NCBI RefSeq assembly: GCF_001463885.1
Contig: NZ_BBWQ01000024.1
Span: 62,001-126,000, forward strand
Reading direction: 5' to 3'
Origin: Aureimonas altamirensis
GTDB taxonomy: Bacteria > Pseudomonadota > Alphaproteobacteria > Rhizobiales > Rhizobiaceae
DNA: 64,000 nt
The notes below the pieces were generated by a model. That model had not been told where the DNA came from and did not search any database. It saw only the letters and a program-made list of their open reading frames with translations. Made by a program: the position numbers and the translations under genes. Positions 52,702-61,683 of this stretch are shown piece by piece. Each line of letters starts with the position of its first letter. Within the stretch, counting starts at the first letter, position 1.

Positions 52702-54498
52702 TCAATTGGTTCGCGAAATGCTTCGCTCGTTGGTCGGGTCGTTCTGAACGCGATGCAGCTCGGCATAGAGGCCGCCAAGTGCCAGAAGCTCGGCGCCCGA
52801 CCCTTGTTCCGCAACGACACCCTCTTTCAAGACCACGATCTTGTCTGCATTGCTGACCGTGCTCAACCGATGCGCGATCATAATCACGGTGCGGCCCTCC
52901 ATCAAACGGGCCAGGCCCTCCATCACGAGATGCTCGGACTCCGTATCGAGCGCCGCTGTCGGCTCGTCGAGGATCATGATGGGGCTGTTGCGGATTACCG
53001 CCCGCGCAATGCCGATACGTTGACGCTGGCCACCGGACAACGTGTCGCCGCGTTCGCCGACGAGGGAGTCGTACCCCTGGGGCATGCGCTCGATGAACTC
53101 GTGGGCGTTCGCGATCCGGGCCGCCTCGATGACCTCCTCGGGGCTGGCATCCGGCCGGCCATAGGCGATGTTGTCGCGAATGGTGCCCCGGAACAGAACG
53201 GTCTCCTGCAGCACGAACCCGATCTGCGACCGCAAACTGGTGAGCTTCAGGTCGGCAACGTCGCTGCCGTCGATCATGATCGTCCCGCTGTGAGCGTCAT
53301 AGAAGCGTGGGATCAGGCTCAACACGGTCGATTTCCCGGAGCCGGTAGGCCCGACGATCCCGACGACCTGCCCCGGCTCCACCGAGAACGAGACCCCGCG
53401 CAGCACAAGGTCTTCTTTCGTATACCCAAACGTCACGTCGCGAAGCTCGATGGCGCCGCTCAGGCTTCCGGGCTCGCGCGCGTCGGCGCGCTCTTCGATC
53501 ACGTCGTCGGCCGCCAGGATCGCCTGTATCCGCTCGATCGCGACCGTCGTCTGCGCGACCGTCGCCGTCATGCTGGCCAGATCCTGGACCGGCTTGAAGA
53601 ACTTCGCGAGATAGGCAAGGTACACCGTCAGCGCGCCCGCCGTCATCACGCCGGCCACGATCAGGGCCGTCCCCCGCCAAAGAACGATCGCGGTGCAGAA
53701 CGCCACGACGATCGCAACCAGCGGCGACATCAGGGACTTCACCTTGCGCGCCCGCAACGCCGCCTCGACCGTGGCATGGCTGGCGGCCTCCAGATGGGCA
53801 AGCTCCATATCCTGCCTGCCGAATGCGGTGACGGCCCGCACGGAGCCGAGCCCCTCCTGCACAACGGACAGAACTTCCGCCTGCCGCACCCGCACGATGC
53901 GCGTGATGCTTTTCACGGCCTTCCGGAATCGCGACAGGAAAATAAGGAGAAATGGTGTGACGCCGACCGCAATCAGCGTAAAATCCCAGTCGAGCCAGAA
54001 CATGATCCCGATCATGAAGACGATCGTGACGATATCGACCAGGATATCCAGTACCGACGATGACGCAAAGTCCTGAACCGTATCGACATCGGTCGTTATG
54101 GTGGAAATCAGGGCGCCGGTCTTGGCGGTATCGTAATATCGCAACGACAGCCTGTTGAGGTGCTCGTAGATGCGGATGCGAAGATCGTTTGCGACCCACT
54201 GCCCGATGCTGGTTGTGTAATAGCTGTCGATATAGGTGGCCACGCCCCCAAGAAGAGCGATGACAAGCGTCGCCAAGCCGGCAAACAGGGCAACCCCCAT
54301 CGCATCTCGCGGAATGCCCAGATCATGAGCCCAGCTCAGCCACGCCGGCAGCGCGTGATGGCCGAGTGCATCGTCGATCACGATCTTCAGCGGCCACGGA
54401 GCGGCGAGGCTCATGGCGATTTCGACCAGCATGGCCAGCAGAACGATCAGCAGGCGCCAGCGATAGGGAAAGAGCATCTCCCGCAAAAGACGGGTCAT
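52702..54498 (-). CDS. ABC-type multidrug/lipid exporter (half-transporter with ATPase)
   Basis: A 598-residue exporter. Six membrane helices lie in the first 320 residues, followed by an ATPase with Walker A VGPTGSGKST, signature LSGGQRQRIGIAR, Walker B IMILDEPTAALD and H-loop IAHRLSTV. It is of the MsbA/LmrA type and should act as a homodimer. Divergent from tetR, with two palindromes in the 192-base gap between them. Confidence 0.95.
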   Translation of the reverse strand: MTRLLREMLFPYRWRLLIVLLAMLVEIAMSLAAPWPLKIVIDDALGHHALPAWLSWAHDLGIPRDAMGVALFAGLATLVIALLGGVATYIDSYYTTSIGQWVANDLRIRIYEHLNRLSLRYYDTAKTGALISTITTDVDTVQDFASSSVLDILVDIVTIVFMIGIMFWLDWDFTLIAVGVTPFLLIFLSRFRKAVKSITRIVRVRQAEVLSVVQEGLGSVRAVTAFGRQDMELAHLEAASHATVEAALRARKVKSLMSPLVAIVVAFCTAIVLWRGTALIVAGVMTAGALTVYLAYLAKFFKPVQDLASMTATVAQTTVAIERIQAILAADDVIEERADAREPGSLSGAIELRDVTFGYTKEDLVLRGVSFSVEPGQVVGIVGPTGSGKSTVLSLIPRFYDAHSGTIMIDGSDVADLKLTSLRSQIGFVLQETVLFRGTIRDNIAYGRPDASPEEVIEAARIANAHEFIERMPQGYDSLVGERGDTLSGGQRQRIGIARAVIRNSPIMILDEPTAALDTESEHLVMEGLARLMEGRTVIMIAHRLSTVSNADKIVVLKEGVVAEQGSGAELLALGGLYAELHRVQNDPTNERSISRTN

Positions 54499-54649
54499 GA
54501 ACCATTATCTCCCTGGGCGGGCTCGGTTGGTGAAGGTCAGGAATGCGGGGATGCGATACGTCGCACGACTTTAAGCAAGCCGCAGCGAATTGGTAAAGAA
54601 GGAGATCGAACCCGACCAGCCATCGCGCCGCAGACAACCTTGACGGGTG

Positions 54650-54686
54650 TGTCACTAAGTGACATATCAGTAGTCACTTGGTGACA
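54650..54686. promoter_or_regulatory. Two TetR-type palindromic operators
   Basis: TGTCACTAAGTGACA (54650-54664) is a perfect 15-base palindrome. GTCACTTGGTGAC (54673-54685) is a near copy with one mismatch. Their centres are 22 bases apart, two helical turns, which suits a pair of TetR dimers on one face of the DNA. They end just before the tetR start and lie upstream of the divergent exporter. Confidence 0.85.
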
Positions 54687-54690
54687 GAGT

Positions 54691-55344
54691 ATGACGATGA
54701 CTGAGCGAAGCAAACTGGACGAAGCGCGGCTGGCGGTCTCCCGCCATGCGGCGGAGCTGTTCTGGAAAAAGGGTTTCGAGGCAACCAGCGGCGACGACAT
54801 CGCAGCGGCCGCCGGGATCTCCAAACGCACTGTCTGGCGTTACTTCAGGTCCAAGGAAGCGTGCGTCGAGCCCCTGTTTCTGCTGACGAGCTATCGGTTC
54901 GTCGATCAACTGCGCCGCTGGCCGAAAAGCATCTCGCTGGAAACGTATCTGCGTGAGGTGATCGGCACGATGTACCGGACGGATGAAGAGATCCGCGACG
55001 CAGTTGCCGCAGCGCGCCTCGTGTCGCGGTTCGACCGGGAGCCGCCGCTTCGCTCGGCCTATCTGATGGCAAGTGCGCAAGCCGAGACCGGGATGGTCGA
55101 AGTCGTCGCCGATCGGCTGGACCGGTCGATCAGAAATCTCGAGGTCAGGCTGTCTGCCGCAGCGGCGATGGCCGCGCTGCGCATCGTGGACGAGACGATC
55201 GCATCAGCCGCCATCAATGACGGTCAGCTCTACGAGCCGGACGAAATTGCGGAACAACTGGCCACGTCCATTCGCGCGGTGAGCGCTCCGGGGTTTTGCG
55301 ACCCTGTATCGGACGGTGCTTTGCAGATGAGGCAAGACCCATGA
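54691..55344 (+). CDS. TetR/AcrR-family repressor
   Basis: A 217-residue regulator. The N-terminal helix-turn-helix is AAELFWKKGFEATSGDDIAAAAGISKRTVWRYFRSKEA (residues about 15-55), and the C-terminal part is the helical ligand domain. Its gene begins five bases after the second palindrome, so autoregulation and control of the divergent exporter are likely. Its stop overlaps the peptidase start as ATGA, coupling repressor and peptidase. Confidence 0.95.
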   Translation: MTMTERSKLDEARLAVSRHAAELFWKKGFEATSGDDIAAAAGISKRTVWRYFRSKEACVEPLFLLTSYRFVDQLRRWPKSISLETYLREVIGTMYRTDEEIRDAVAAARLVSRFDREPPLRSAYLMASAQAETGMVEVVADRLDRSIRNLEVRLSAAAAMAALRIVDETIASAAINDGQLYEPDEIAEQLATSIRAVSAPGFCDPVSDGALQMRQDP

Positions 55345-57404
55345 ACTATCCCGCGACGAAACAGGTGGATGTGTCGGACGTGCGTTTCGGCACCACCATT
55401 GCCGACCCCTATCGCTGGCTCGAAAACGACATCCGGCGCGACACCGACGTGGCCCTTTGGGTCGATGCGCAAAACGCCCTGTCCGCTTCCTATCTGGCAA
55501 GCCTGCCGGGGCGCGCGATCTTTCACGCGCGGCTGACCGCGCTCTACGATCACGAACGGCTCTCGACGCCGGAGAAGCGCGGCTCACGCTACTTCTTCAC
55601 GCGAAACGCGGGGCTGGAGGCCCAATCCATTCTCTACCTCCGCGAGGCCGGTGACGGCATCGACCGCGTCGTGATCGACCCGAACGCATGGTCCGAAGGC
55701 GGCACGAGCGCACTTGCCGAATGGGCGCCATCGCAGGATGGAACGCACCTTGCCTATGCCGTCCAGGAAGATGGCGCGGACTGGCGCACGATCCGCGTTC
55801 TGGATGTCGACAGCGGTGCCATCATGGAAGACGAGATCCGTTGGGCCCGCTTCACCAGCATGGCCTGGGCGAAGGACGGCTTCTTCTATGCGCGCAACCC
55901 TGCCCCAACGGCGGACACCGGCTTCGAGGCGGTGGTGCGCGACCACGCAGTCTACTTTCACCGGCTCGGCACCCCGCAGGCGCAGGATCGCCTTGTCCAC
56001 GCGCCGCAGCACGAGCTGCCGCTCATCCATACGATAGAGACGACGCCGGACGGCCGATACCTTCTGATCTACACCACGGCTCTCCAGGGCGGCGCGGCCC
56101 TCTCGGTGGTGGACCTTTCGTCTTCCGAATGGATGGTGCGTTCCCTGGTCGACGGCTTCGACACACTCTGGACGCTGGCCGGCAACCAGTCGACGACGCT
56201 CTACCTCGTCACCGAGGACGGCGCCGAGCGCGGCAGGCTCGTGACGGTGGATTTGAACGACCCCGATCCCGTGTTCGTCGAACTGATCCCTGAGCACAAG
56301 GATCGCGTCCTGCGCCATGCGTCGCTGGTGGGCGATCGCCTGCTCGTCGCCTACTCCGTCGACGCCAAGACCGAAGTCGAGCGCTTTCGGCTCGACGGCA
56401 CGCCCGACAAGGCGGTGGACCTGCCGGGCATCGGCAGCGCGGGCGCCTTCCACGGCCGGCCCGGCGACGACGAGGCCTTCTTCCTGTTCACCAGCCACGA
56501 CGCCCCGACGAGCATCTATCGTTACGACGTCGCCACCAACACGCGCACCGTCTGGGCGAAGCCCGACGCGAAGGTCGATCTGGACCGCATCCATGTCGAA
56601 CAGCATTTCTACACCTCCAGGGACGGCACGCGCGTGCCGATCTTCGTGGTGCGCCGTACCGATGTGACGGGTGCCGCGCCGACCATGCTGACGGCCTATG
56701 GCGGTTTCGGCATTCCGATGGTGCCCTTCTATTCGCCCGACGCCATGGCTTGGGTGGAACAGGGCGGCGTCTACGCCGTGGCCAACATCCGCGGCGGCGG
56801 CGAGTACGGCCAGGTCTGGCACGAGGGCGGGCGGCTCGGACGCAAGCAGAACAGCTACGACGACTTCATCGCCGCGGCCGAATTCCTGAAAAGCGAAGGC
56901 ATCGCCAGGCCGGGCGGGCTGGCCATCCACGGTGAGTCCAATGGCGGCCTTCTGGTGGGTGCGGTGGTCAACCAGCGGCCCGACCTTTTCGCCGCGGCGC
57001 TTCCCGGCGTCGGGGTGATGGACATGCTGCGCTTCGAGCAGTTCACCGGCGGCCTGCTCTGGTCTCAGGAGTTCGGCAGCCCCTCGGTGGAGGCGCAGTT
57101 CCGCAACATCCTGTCATACTCGCCATTGCACACCGTGCGGGACGGCGCCTTCTATCCGGCGATCCTTACGACAACGGCCGACACGGATGACCGCGTCGTG
57201 CCGGCCCATTCCTTCAAGTATGTCGCGACACTTCAGGCCGCCGACATCGGAGACCGGCCCCACCTTCTGCGCGTCGAGACGCGGGCCGGCCATGGGGCCG
57301 GCAAGCCCATCGACAAGGTGATCGAGGAAGTGGCCGATCGATGGGCATTTGCAGCGCACTGGACGGGACTGGAGGTCGCCGGCAGTGACGACCGGCAGCG
57401 CTGA
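55341..57404 (+). CDS. Prolyl oligopeptidase (S9 family)
   Basis: A 687-residue serine peptidase. It begins [22 protein letters not shown], the S9A start. A seven-bladed propeller region follows, then the hydrolase domain with GGGEYG, catalytic Ser533 in HGESNGG, the Asp in the [10 protein letters not shown] region near 616 and His in RAGHGAGK near 650. No signal peptide, so cytoplasmic. It cleaves short proline-containing peptides. Coupled to tetR, it may destroy a peptide that induces the regulon. Confidence 0.95.
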   Translation: MNYPATKQVDVSDVRFGTTIADPYRWLENDIRRDTDVALWVDAQNALSASYLASLPGRAIFHARLTALYDHERLSTPEKRGSRYFFTRNAGLEAQSILYLREAGDGIDRVVIDPNAWSEGGTSALAEWAPSQDGTHLAYAVQEDGADWRTIRVLDVDSGAIMEDEIRWARFTSMAWAKDGFFYARNPAPTADTGFEAVVRDHAVYFHRLGTPQAQDRLVHAPQHELPLIHTIETTPDGRYLLIYTTALQGGAALSVVDLSSSEWMVRSLVDGFDTLWTLAGNQSTTLYLVTEDGAERGRLVTVDLNDPDPVFVELIPEHKDRVLRHASLVGDRLLVAYSVDAKTEVERFRLDGTPDKAVDLPGIGSAGAFHGRPGDDEAFFLFTSHDAPTSIYRYDVATNTRTVWAKPDAKVDLDRIHVEQHFYTSRDGTRVPIFVVRRTDVTGAAPTMLTAYGGFGIPMVPFYSPDAMAWVEQGGVYAVANIRGGGEYGQVWHEGGRLGRKQNSYDDFIAAAEFLKSEGIARPGGLAIHGESNGGLLVGAVVNQRPDLFAAALPGVGVMDMLRFEQFTGGLLWSQEFGSPSVEAQFRNILSYSPLHTVRDGAFYPAILTTTADTDDRVVPAHSFKYVATLQAADIGDRPHLLRVETRAGHGAGKPIDKVIEEVADRWAFAAHWTGLEVAGSDDRQR

Positions 57405-57443
57405 CCAACTGGAAGTCTGTCCGTTCCGGTTGTAGAGCACACC

Positions 57444-58262
57444 ATGGATTTTGCAGCCCAGCCTATCGGATCAGCCTCGATGCGCGGAACGCTCGAACAG
57501 CTCTACACCTATCCTGTCAAAGGGCTTTCGGCCCAAAGTGTCGACAAGGCGGTCCTTCGTGCCGGCGAAGGGTTTCCGGATGATCGCCTGTTCGGCTTCG
57601 CGCGGCACGACAGCGGCTTCGACCCGCACGATCCTCAGCCGCTGCCGAAGGATCGCTTCGTTGTGCTGGTGAAGGAGGAACGGCTTGCCGGCCTTGCAAC
57701 ACGGTTCGACCCTGTGAGCCGCCATCTGGTGATCTCGGTTCAGGGTCACGTGGTCTTCGACCGGAAGCTGACGAATGAGAATACGGTCCGCGAGGCCGAG
57801 GATTTCATCGCGCGGATGTTCGACCTGGAAGATGGCATGCGGCCCATCTTCGCCTATTCGGGCGTCCACAGGTTTACCGATGTGTCCGTCGTCTCGAAAG
57901 AACTGATGAACGCCGTTTCGCTGATCAATCTCGATACCGTGCGCGATCTGGAACAGCGCATCCGCGCACCAGTCGATCCCCTCCGGTTTCGTGCAAATAT
58001 CTACTTCAGCGGATGGGAAGCCGGCAGCGAACTGGACCTCATGGGCAGAACCTTCCGCATCGGCGCGGCAAGGATGCGGATTATCAAGCGCACACGGCGC
58101 TGTGCGGCAACGGAAGTCAATCCTGTAACGGCGCGGCGCGACCTCAAGACGCCGCGACTGATCTTGCAGCACTATGGCCATGCCGATATGGGCGTCTACG
58201 CGGAAGTGATCGAAGGCGGAGAGATCCGCTCAGGTGACACGGTCGTCATCGAGGAGGAGTAG
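57444..58262 (+). CDS. MOSC-domain molybdenum-cofactor protein (YcbX/mARC-like)
   Basis: A 272-residue protein. MOSC N-terminal beta-barrel: GTLEQLYTYPVKGLSAQSVDKAVL and FPDDRLFGFAR. The MOSC domain ends with RRCAATEVNPVTARRD, where Cys220 matches the Cys that ligates molybdenum in mARC and YcbX proteins. There is no fused 2Fe-2S domain, unlike YcbX. The next gene, five bases away, encodes a reductase with its own 2Fe-2S domain. Together they would make a two-component system reducing N-hydroxylated compounds. Other MOSC roles are possible. Confidence 0.85.
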   Translation: MDFAAQPIGSASMRGTLEQLYTYPVKGLSAQSVDKAVLRAGEGFPDDRLFGFARHDSGFDPHDPQPLPKDRFVVLVKEERLAGLATRFDPVSRHLVISVQGHVVFDRKLTNENTVREAEDFIARMFDLEDGMRPIFAYSGVHRFTDVSVVSKELMNAVSLINLDTVRDLEQRIRAPVDPLRFRANIYFSGWEAGSELDLMGRTFRIGAARMRIIKRTRRCAATEVNPVTARRDLKTPRLILQHYGHADMGVYAEVIEGGEIRSGDTVVIEEE

Positions 58263-58267
58263 GCATC

Positions 58268-59206
58268 ATGGATGATCTTTTCCCGGTGATCGTGAAGCGT
58301 CGCGACAATCTGACGGACGAGATTACGCGTTTCGAGTTCGTCGCCGAGCCGGGAGCGCAATTGCCGCCCTTTACGGCCGGGGCGCATATCAGGGTGGCGA
58401 CGCCAAGCGGGCATCTTCGCACCTATTCGCTCAACAATGACGAAGCCGAGCGGGATCGCTACGTCATTGCGGTTAAGCGCGAAGATACGGGCCGTGGCGG
58501 TTCGCTGAGCATGCATGACGGTCTTCGACCCGGAGCGCGTGCAGATATATCTGCGCCCATCAATCTCCTTCCGGTGGTGCCGGCGCCCGGCTATCTGCTG
58601 ATTGCCGGTGGAATCGGGATCACACCCATCCTGTCGATCGCACGCAAAATGCGGCGCGAGAGGCACGAGAACTGGCGTTTGCTGTATCTGGCCAAAGGCC
58701 CGAAGGAAGCTGCTTACCTGACCGAGCTTCTGTCCGAGGACTTCCGCAACCATGTGACTGTGCATTTTTCCGACAGGGATGGCCGTATCGACGTGTGGCC
58801 ACACCTCGAAAGGCAGGACAAGGCGCATCTCTACTACTGCGGCCCGAAAGGGCTGATGGACCATATCTATGCCCTGACGGTTCACTGGCCACGCAGCAGG
58901 GTGCATTCCGAAGAGTTCACCAACGTCGTCAGCACGCTCGGCAATCAGCCCTTCCAGGTGCGACGTGCGTCCAACGGCGAAATCGTGGACATTCCGGCCG
59001 ACAAGAGCATCGTCGAGGTATTCCGTCAGAAAGGCTACAAGCCGAAATCGAGTTGCGAAACGGGGACGTGCCGGACCTGTATCGTGCCGATGCTGGGTGG
59101 CGAGCCGGACCACCGCGATCTGTGCCTCAACGAGGATGAACGAAACCGATACTTTGCGCCCTGCGTGTCGCGTGCCGCAGGCGACATGATCACCCTGGAT
59201 CTATAG
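58268..59206 (+). CDS. PDR/VanB-type ferredoxin-containing oxidoreductase
   Basis: A 312-residue reductase. The flavin domain includes HLRTYSLNND and AGGIGITPILSIARKM (NAD site), and the C-terminal plant-type 2Fe-2S domain has SCETGTCRTC followed by a distal Cys in RDLC. This is the phthalate dioxygenase reductase / vanillate demethylase reductase layout, FMN-NAD-2Fe-2S. No oxygenase gene is adjacent; the partner visible here is the MOSC protein, whose missing electron source it could supply. Confidence 0.93.
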   Translation: MDDLFPVIVKRRDNLTDEITRFEFVAEPGAQLPPFTAGAHIRVATPSGHLRTYSLNNDEAERDRYVIAVKREDTGRGGSLSMHDGLRPGARADISAPINLLPVVPAPGYLLIAGGIGITPILSIARKMRRERHENWRLLYLAKGPKEAAYLTELLSEDFRNHVTVHFSDRDGRIDVWPHLERQDKAHLYYCGPKGLMDHIYALTVHWPRSRVHSEEFTNVVSTLGNQPFQVRRASNGEIVDIPADKSIVEVFRQKGYKPKSSCETGTCRTCIVPMLGGEPDHRDLCLNEDERNRYFAPCVSRAAGDMITLDL

Positions 59207-59230
59207 CAGCGATCGCTAGCCGCTCCGTCG

Positions 59231-60367
59231 TCACCCCGGCGACAGGCCCTTGCGGCCCGTCATCGCCATGGCGGCCTCCAGCTCATTTGCCAGGACATCG
59301 AAAAGCGCCCGGGGGCCTTCCGGCCCGTAAGCGGCGACGGCATACAGGAACGGCCGCCCGACGAAGACGAAGTCCGCGCCGGCGTCCAGAGCCTTGAGTA
59401 TGTCCTCGCCGGAGCGGACGCCCCCGTCCAGCGCGATCGGAAATCCCTCCGGCACCGCTGCGCGGATCGCAGGCAACACGTCGAGTGGCGCCGGCGCTCC
59501 ATCCAGTTGTCGGCCGCCATGGCTGGAAACCTGGATCGCGTCGGCGCCGGCCGCGGCGGCCAGGGCTGCATCCTCTGCATCCAGAACGCCTTTCAGAACG
59601 AGCCTGCCCTTCCACCGGCGGCGGATCTGCCCGAACACGTCCCAGTCGAGACGGCCGGAGCTTTGCGCCGCCATCACCTGAGCCAAGGTGCGCGCGCCGG
59701 CACCGGGCTTGGCATAGGGGGCCAGATTGGCAAGGCGGGGCGCCCCATGGCGAAGGGTTGCGATGGCCCAGGCGGGATGTCGCGCAAGGTCCAGCAGCGT
59801 GCCCGCACCGAACCGGAGCGGCAGGCCGAAGCCATTGCGCAGATCGCGCAGACGCTTGCCAGGCCGCGGTACATCGGCCGTGACCAGCAGCGTATCGAAC
59901 CCGGCCGCCTCGGCCCGTGCGATCAGGTCTTCCGTGATGTCCGGCGAGGCGCCGACATAAAGCTGGAACATCGAGCGTGTGGGTGCCGCCGCGCGCAAAG
60001 CCTCCAGTGTCTGCGTCGCCGGCGTCGGGCAGACATAGGGCGCGCCGAAGGCTTCGGCCGCCCGGGCGAATGCAAGATCGGCACCCGGCCATGCCAACCC
60101 CGGCAGGCCGAGCGGCGCGATGCCGAACGGCACCGACCAGCTCCGGCCGAGAAAGCGGCACGACAGGTCGGCCCGGATTTCCGAATTGACCAGGATACGC
60201 GGCCTCAGGCACGTCCGCACGAAGGCCGCGCGGCTGCGGCATGCGGCGTTTTCCTCGCCCGCTGCGCCGTCGACATAATCGAACGCGAAGCGCGGGATGC
60301 GCGAGCGGGCGCGCTTGCGCATGTCGTGCGACGAGATCGGCGAGATCGTCTTGCGGCGGTCGGTCAT
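59231..60367 (-). CDS. FMN-dependent alpha-hydroxyacid oxidase/dehydrogenase
   Basis: A 378-residue TIM-barrel flavoenzyme. RIPRFAFDYVDGAAGEE is at the N-terminus, then APLGLPGLAWPGAD, LYVGASPDITEDLI, the FMN Lys in LVLKGVLDAED, the catalytic His and Arg in SSHGGRQLDGAPAP and the phosphate site DGGVRSGEDILKALDAGADFVFVGRPFLY. This is the LldD/glycolate-oxidase/mandelate-dehydrogenase family; substrate not fixed. Divergent from the LysR gene across a 182-base gap. Confidence 0.93.
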   Translation of the reverse strand: MTDRRKTISPISSHDMRKRARSRIPRFAFDYVDGAAGEENAACRSRAAFVRTCLRPRILVNSEIRADLSCRFLGRSWSVPFGIAPLGLPGLAWPGADLAFARAAEAFGAPYVCPTPATQTLEALRAAAPTRSMFQLYVGASPDITEDLIARAEAAGFDTLLVTADVPRPGKRLRDLRNGFGLPLRFGAGTLLDLARHPAWAIATLRHGAPRLANLAPYAKPGAGARTLAQVMAAQSSGRLDWDVFGQIRRRWKGRLVLKGVLDAEDAALAAAAGADAIQVSSHGGRQLDGAPAPLDVLPAIRAAVPEGFPIALDGGVRSGEDILKALDAGADFVFVGRPFLYAVAAYGPEGPRALFDVLANELEAAMAMTGRKGLSPG

Positions 60368-60549
60368 CCTCGGGTCACTGCAATGGTCCGGACTGGCAGG
60401 GAAAAGGCGGCGAGCCGAACCCTGCCTGCCCAAAGCCGGCATGGAAATTCGAAATTACCTTCGAACGGCGAAGCGGCGCTCGACGCAGCCGCGGCCTCTC
60501 ACCTTTTGACACCCTTGCGCGCGATCCCGGCAGCTTCCAGAGTTCGGCG

Positions 60550-61467
60550 ATGGACCTACAGCTCTCACTGAAAACACTCCGCTACATCGTGGAGACCGCA
60601 GATTGCGGCAGCGTCACCGAAGCGGCGCGCCGACTGCAGGTTTCCCAACCGTCCGTTTCGTCGGCGCTGGCGCAGGCCGAACGCGATCTCGGCGTCCAGA
60701 TCTTCGTACGCCACCACGCACGCGGAATGACCCTTTCGGTGCCGGGCCGCAGGCTGGTGGACGAAGCCAGGCCACTTCTGGTCCATGCAGCGGCCTTCTC
60801 GAAAACCGCGCGCGCGCTGGGCGACCCGCTCAGCGGCCAGATCGTGGTCGGCAGCTTTCCAACCCTTGCCATGCGATACATGCCGCGCATCATCGACGGC
60901 TTCGCGCGCGCCTTCCCCAAGATCGAGATCAGCCTGATCGAGGGCGACCATCACGAGATTCTCTCCGCCCTGCAGGATGGCGGAATGGAGATCGCCATCG
61001 GCTACGACTATGCGTTGCCGCCGGAGCTTCATGCCCATGAGCTGGCTGCGCTGCCTCCCCATGCGCTGCTGATGCCCGATCATCCCCTTGCCGGCGAAAA
61101 GGCGGTCTGGCTGGGCGACCTGGCCGAAGATCCCTTCATCCTTCTCGATCTTCCACACTCGCGCGACTATTTCGCGGGCCTGTTCGCCGCCTGCGGCGTC
61201 GAGCCGAACATCGCCTTTCGCAGCCGCTCTCCCGAACTGGTCCGCGGCCTCGTCGGCAACGGCCGTGGCTTTTCCCTCAGCAATGTCCTGCCTGCCGTGC
61301 CGATCGCCTATGATGGCAGCCGCATCGCAACGATACCGCTGCGCGACGACCTGCCCCCGGTGCGGATCATGCTGCTTCATCTGCCGGGATCCGGCATGCG
61401 CCCCGCCGTTGCGGCTTTCGCCGGCCATCTGCGCGCCGAATTTGCGGGCGGCGGCACCTCTGGTTAG
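60550..61467 (+). CDS. LysR-family transcriptional regulator
   Basis: A 305-residue regulator. The winged helix has SVTEAARRLQVSQPSVSSALAQAERDLGVQIFVR at about residues 19-52, and the C-terminal effector domain shows LSGQIVVGSFPTLAMRYMPRII and GRGFSLSNVLP. Start ATG 60550; the longer open frame overlaps the oxidase gene. It is divergent from the hydroxyacid oxidase and also lies just upstream of the TRAP operon in the same direction, so either could be its target. Confidence 0.95.
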   Translation: MDLQLSLKTLRYIVETADCGSVTEAARRLQVSQPSVSSALAQAERDLGVQIFVRHHARGMTLSVPGRRLVDEARPLLVHAAAFSKTARALGDPLSGQIVVGSFPTLAMRYMPRIIDGFARAFPKIEISLIEGDHHEILSALQDGGMEIAIGYDYALPPELHAHELAALPPHALLMPDHPLAGEKAVWLGDLAEDPFILLDLPHSRDYFAGLFAACGVEPNIAFRSRSPELVRGLVGNGRGFSLSNVLPAVPIAYDGSRIATIPLRDDLPPVRIMLLHLPGSGMRPAVAAFAGHLRAEFAGGGTSG

Positions 61468-61587
61468 AGCGCGCCTATGCAGGGATTAGTTTGCACATGG
61501 CTATACGATGATAGCGTCTCCTTATCCGTAGCATAGTTACAGGTTTTAACGCATCGATTTTGGTTCAATGCCTAAATTATGGATGCT

Positions 61588-61603
61588 CATTCATCGATGA
61601 ATG
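61588..61603. promoter_or_regulatory. Perfect palindrome upstream of TRAP operon
   Basis: CATTCATCGATGAATG is a 16-base perfect palindrome in the A+T-rich 216-base gap between lysR and dctP, about 80 bases before the dctP start. The position and A+T bias fit an operator overlapping a promoter. Which regulator binds is unknown; perfect short palindromes suit GntR/FadR- or TetR-type proteins more than LysR. Confidence 0.55.
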
Positions 61604-61683
61604 CTTAATTATTAAACGGCTTTGCCATTGCAGGCGTAAGTCGCAGCAAACGATCCTTGGCTGGAAACTTCCAGGGGATCGAC

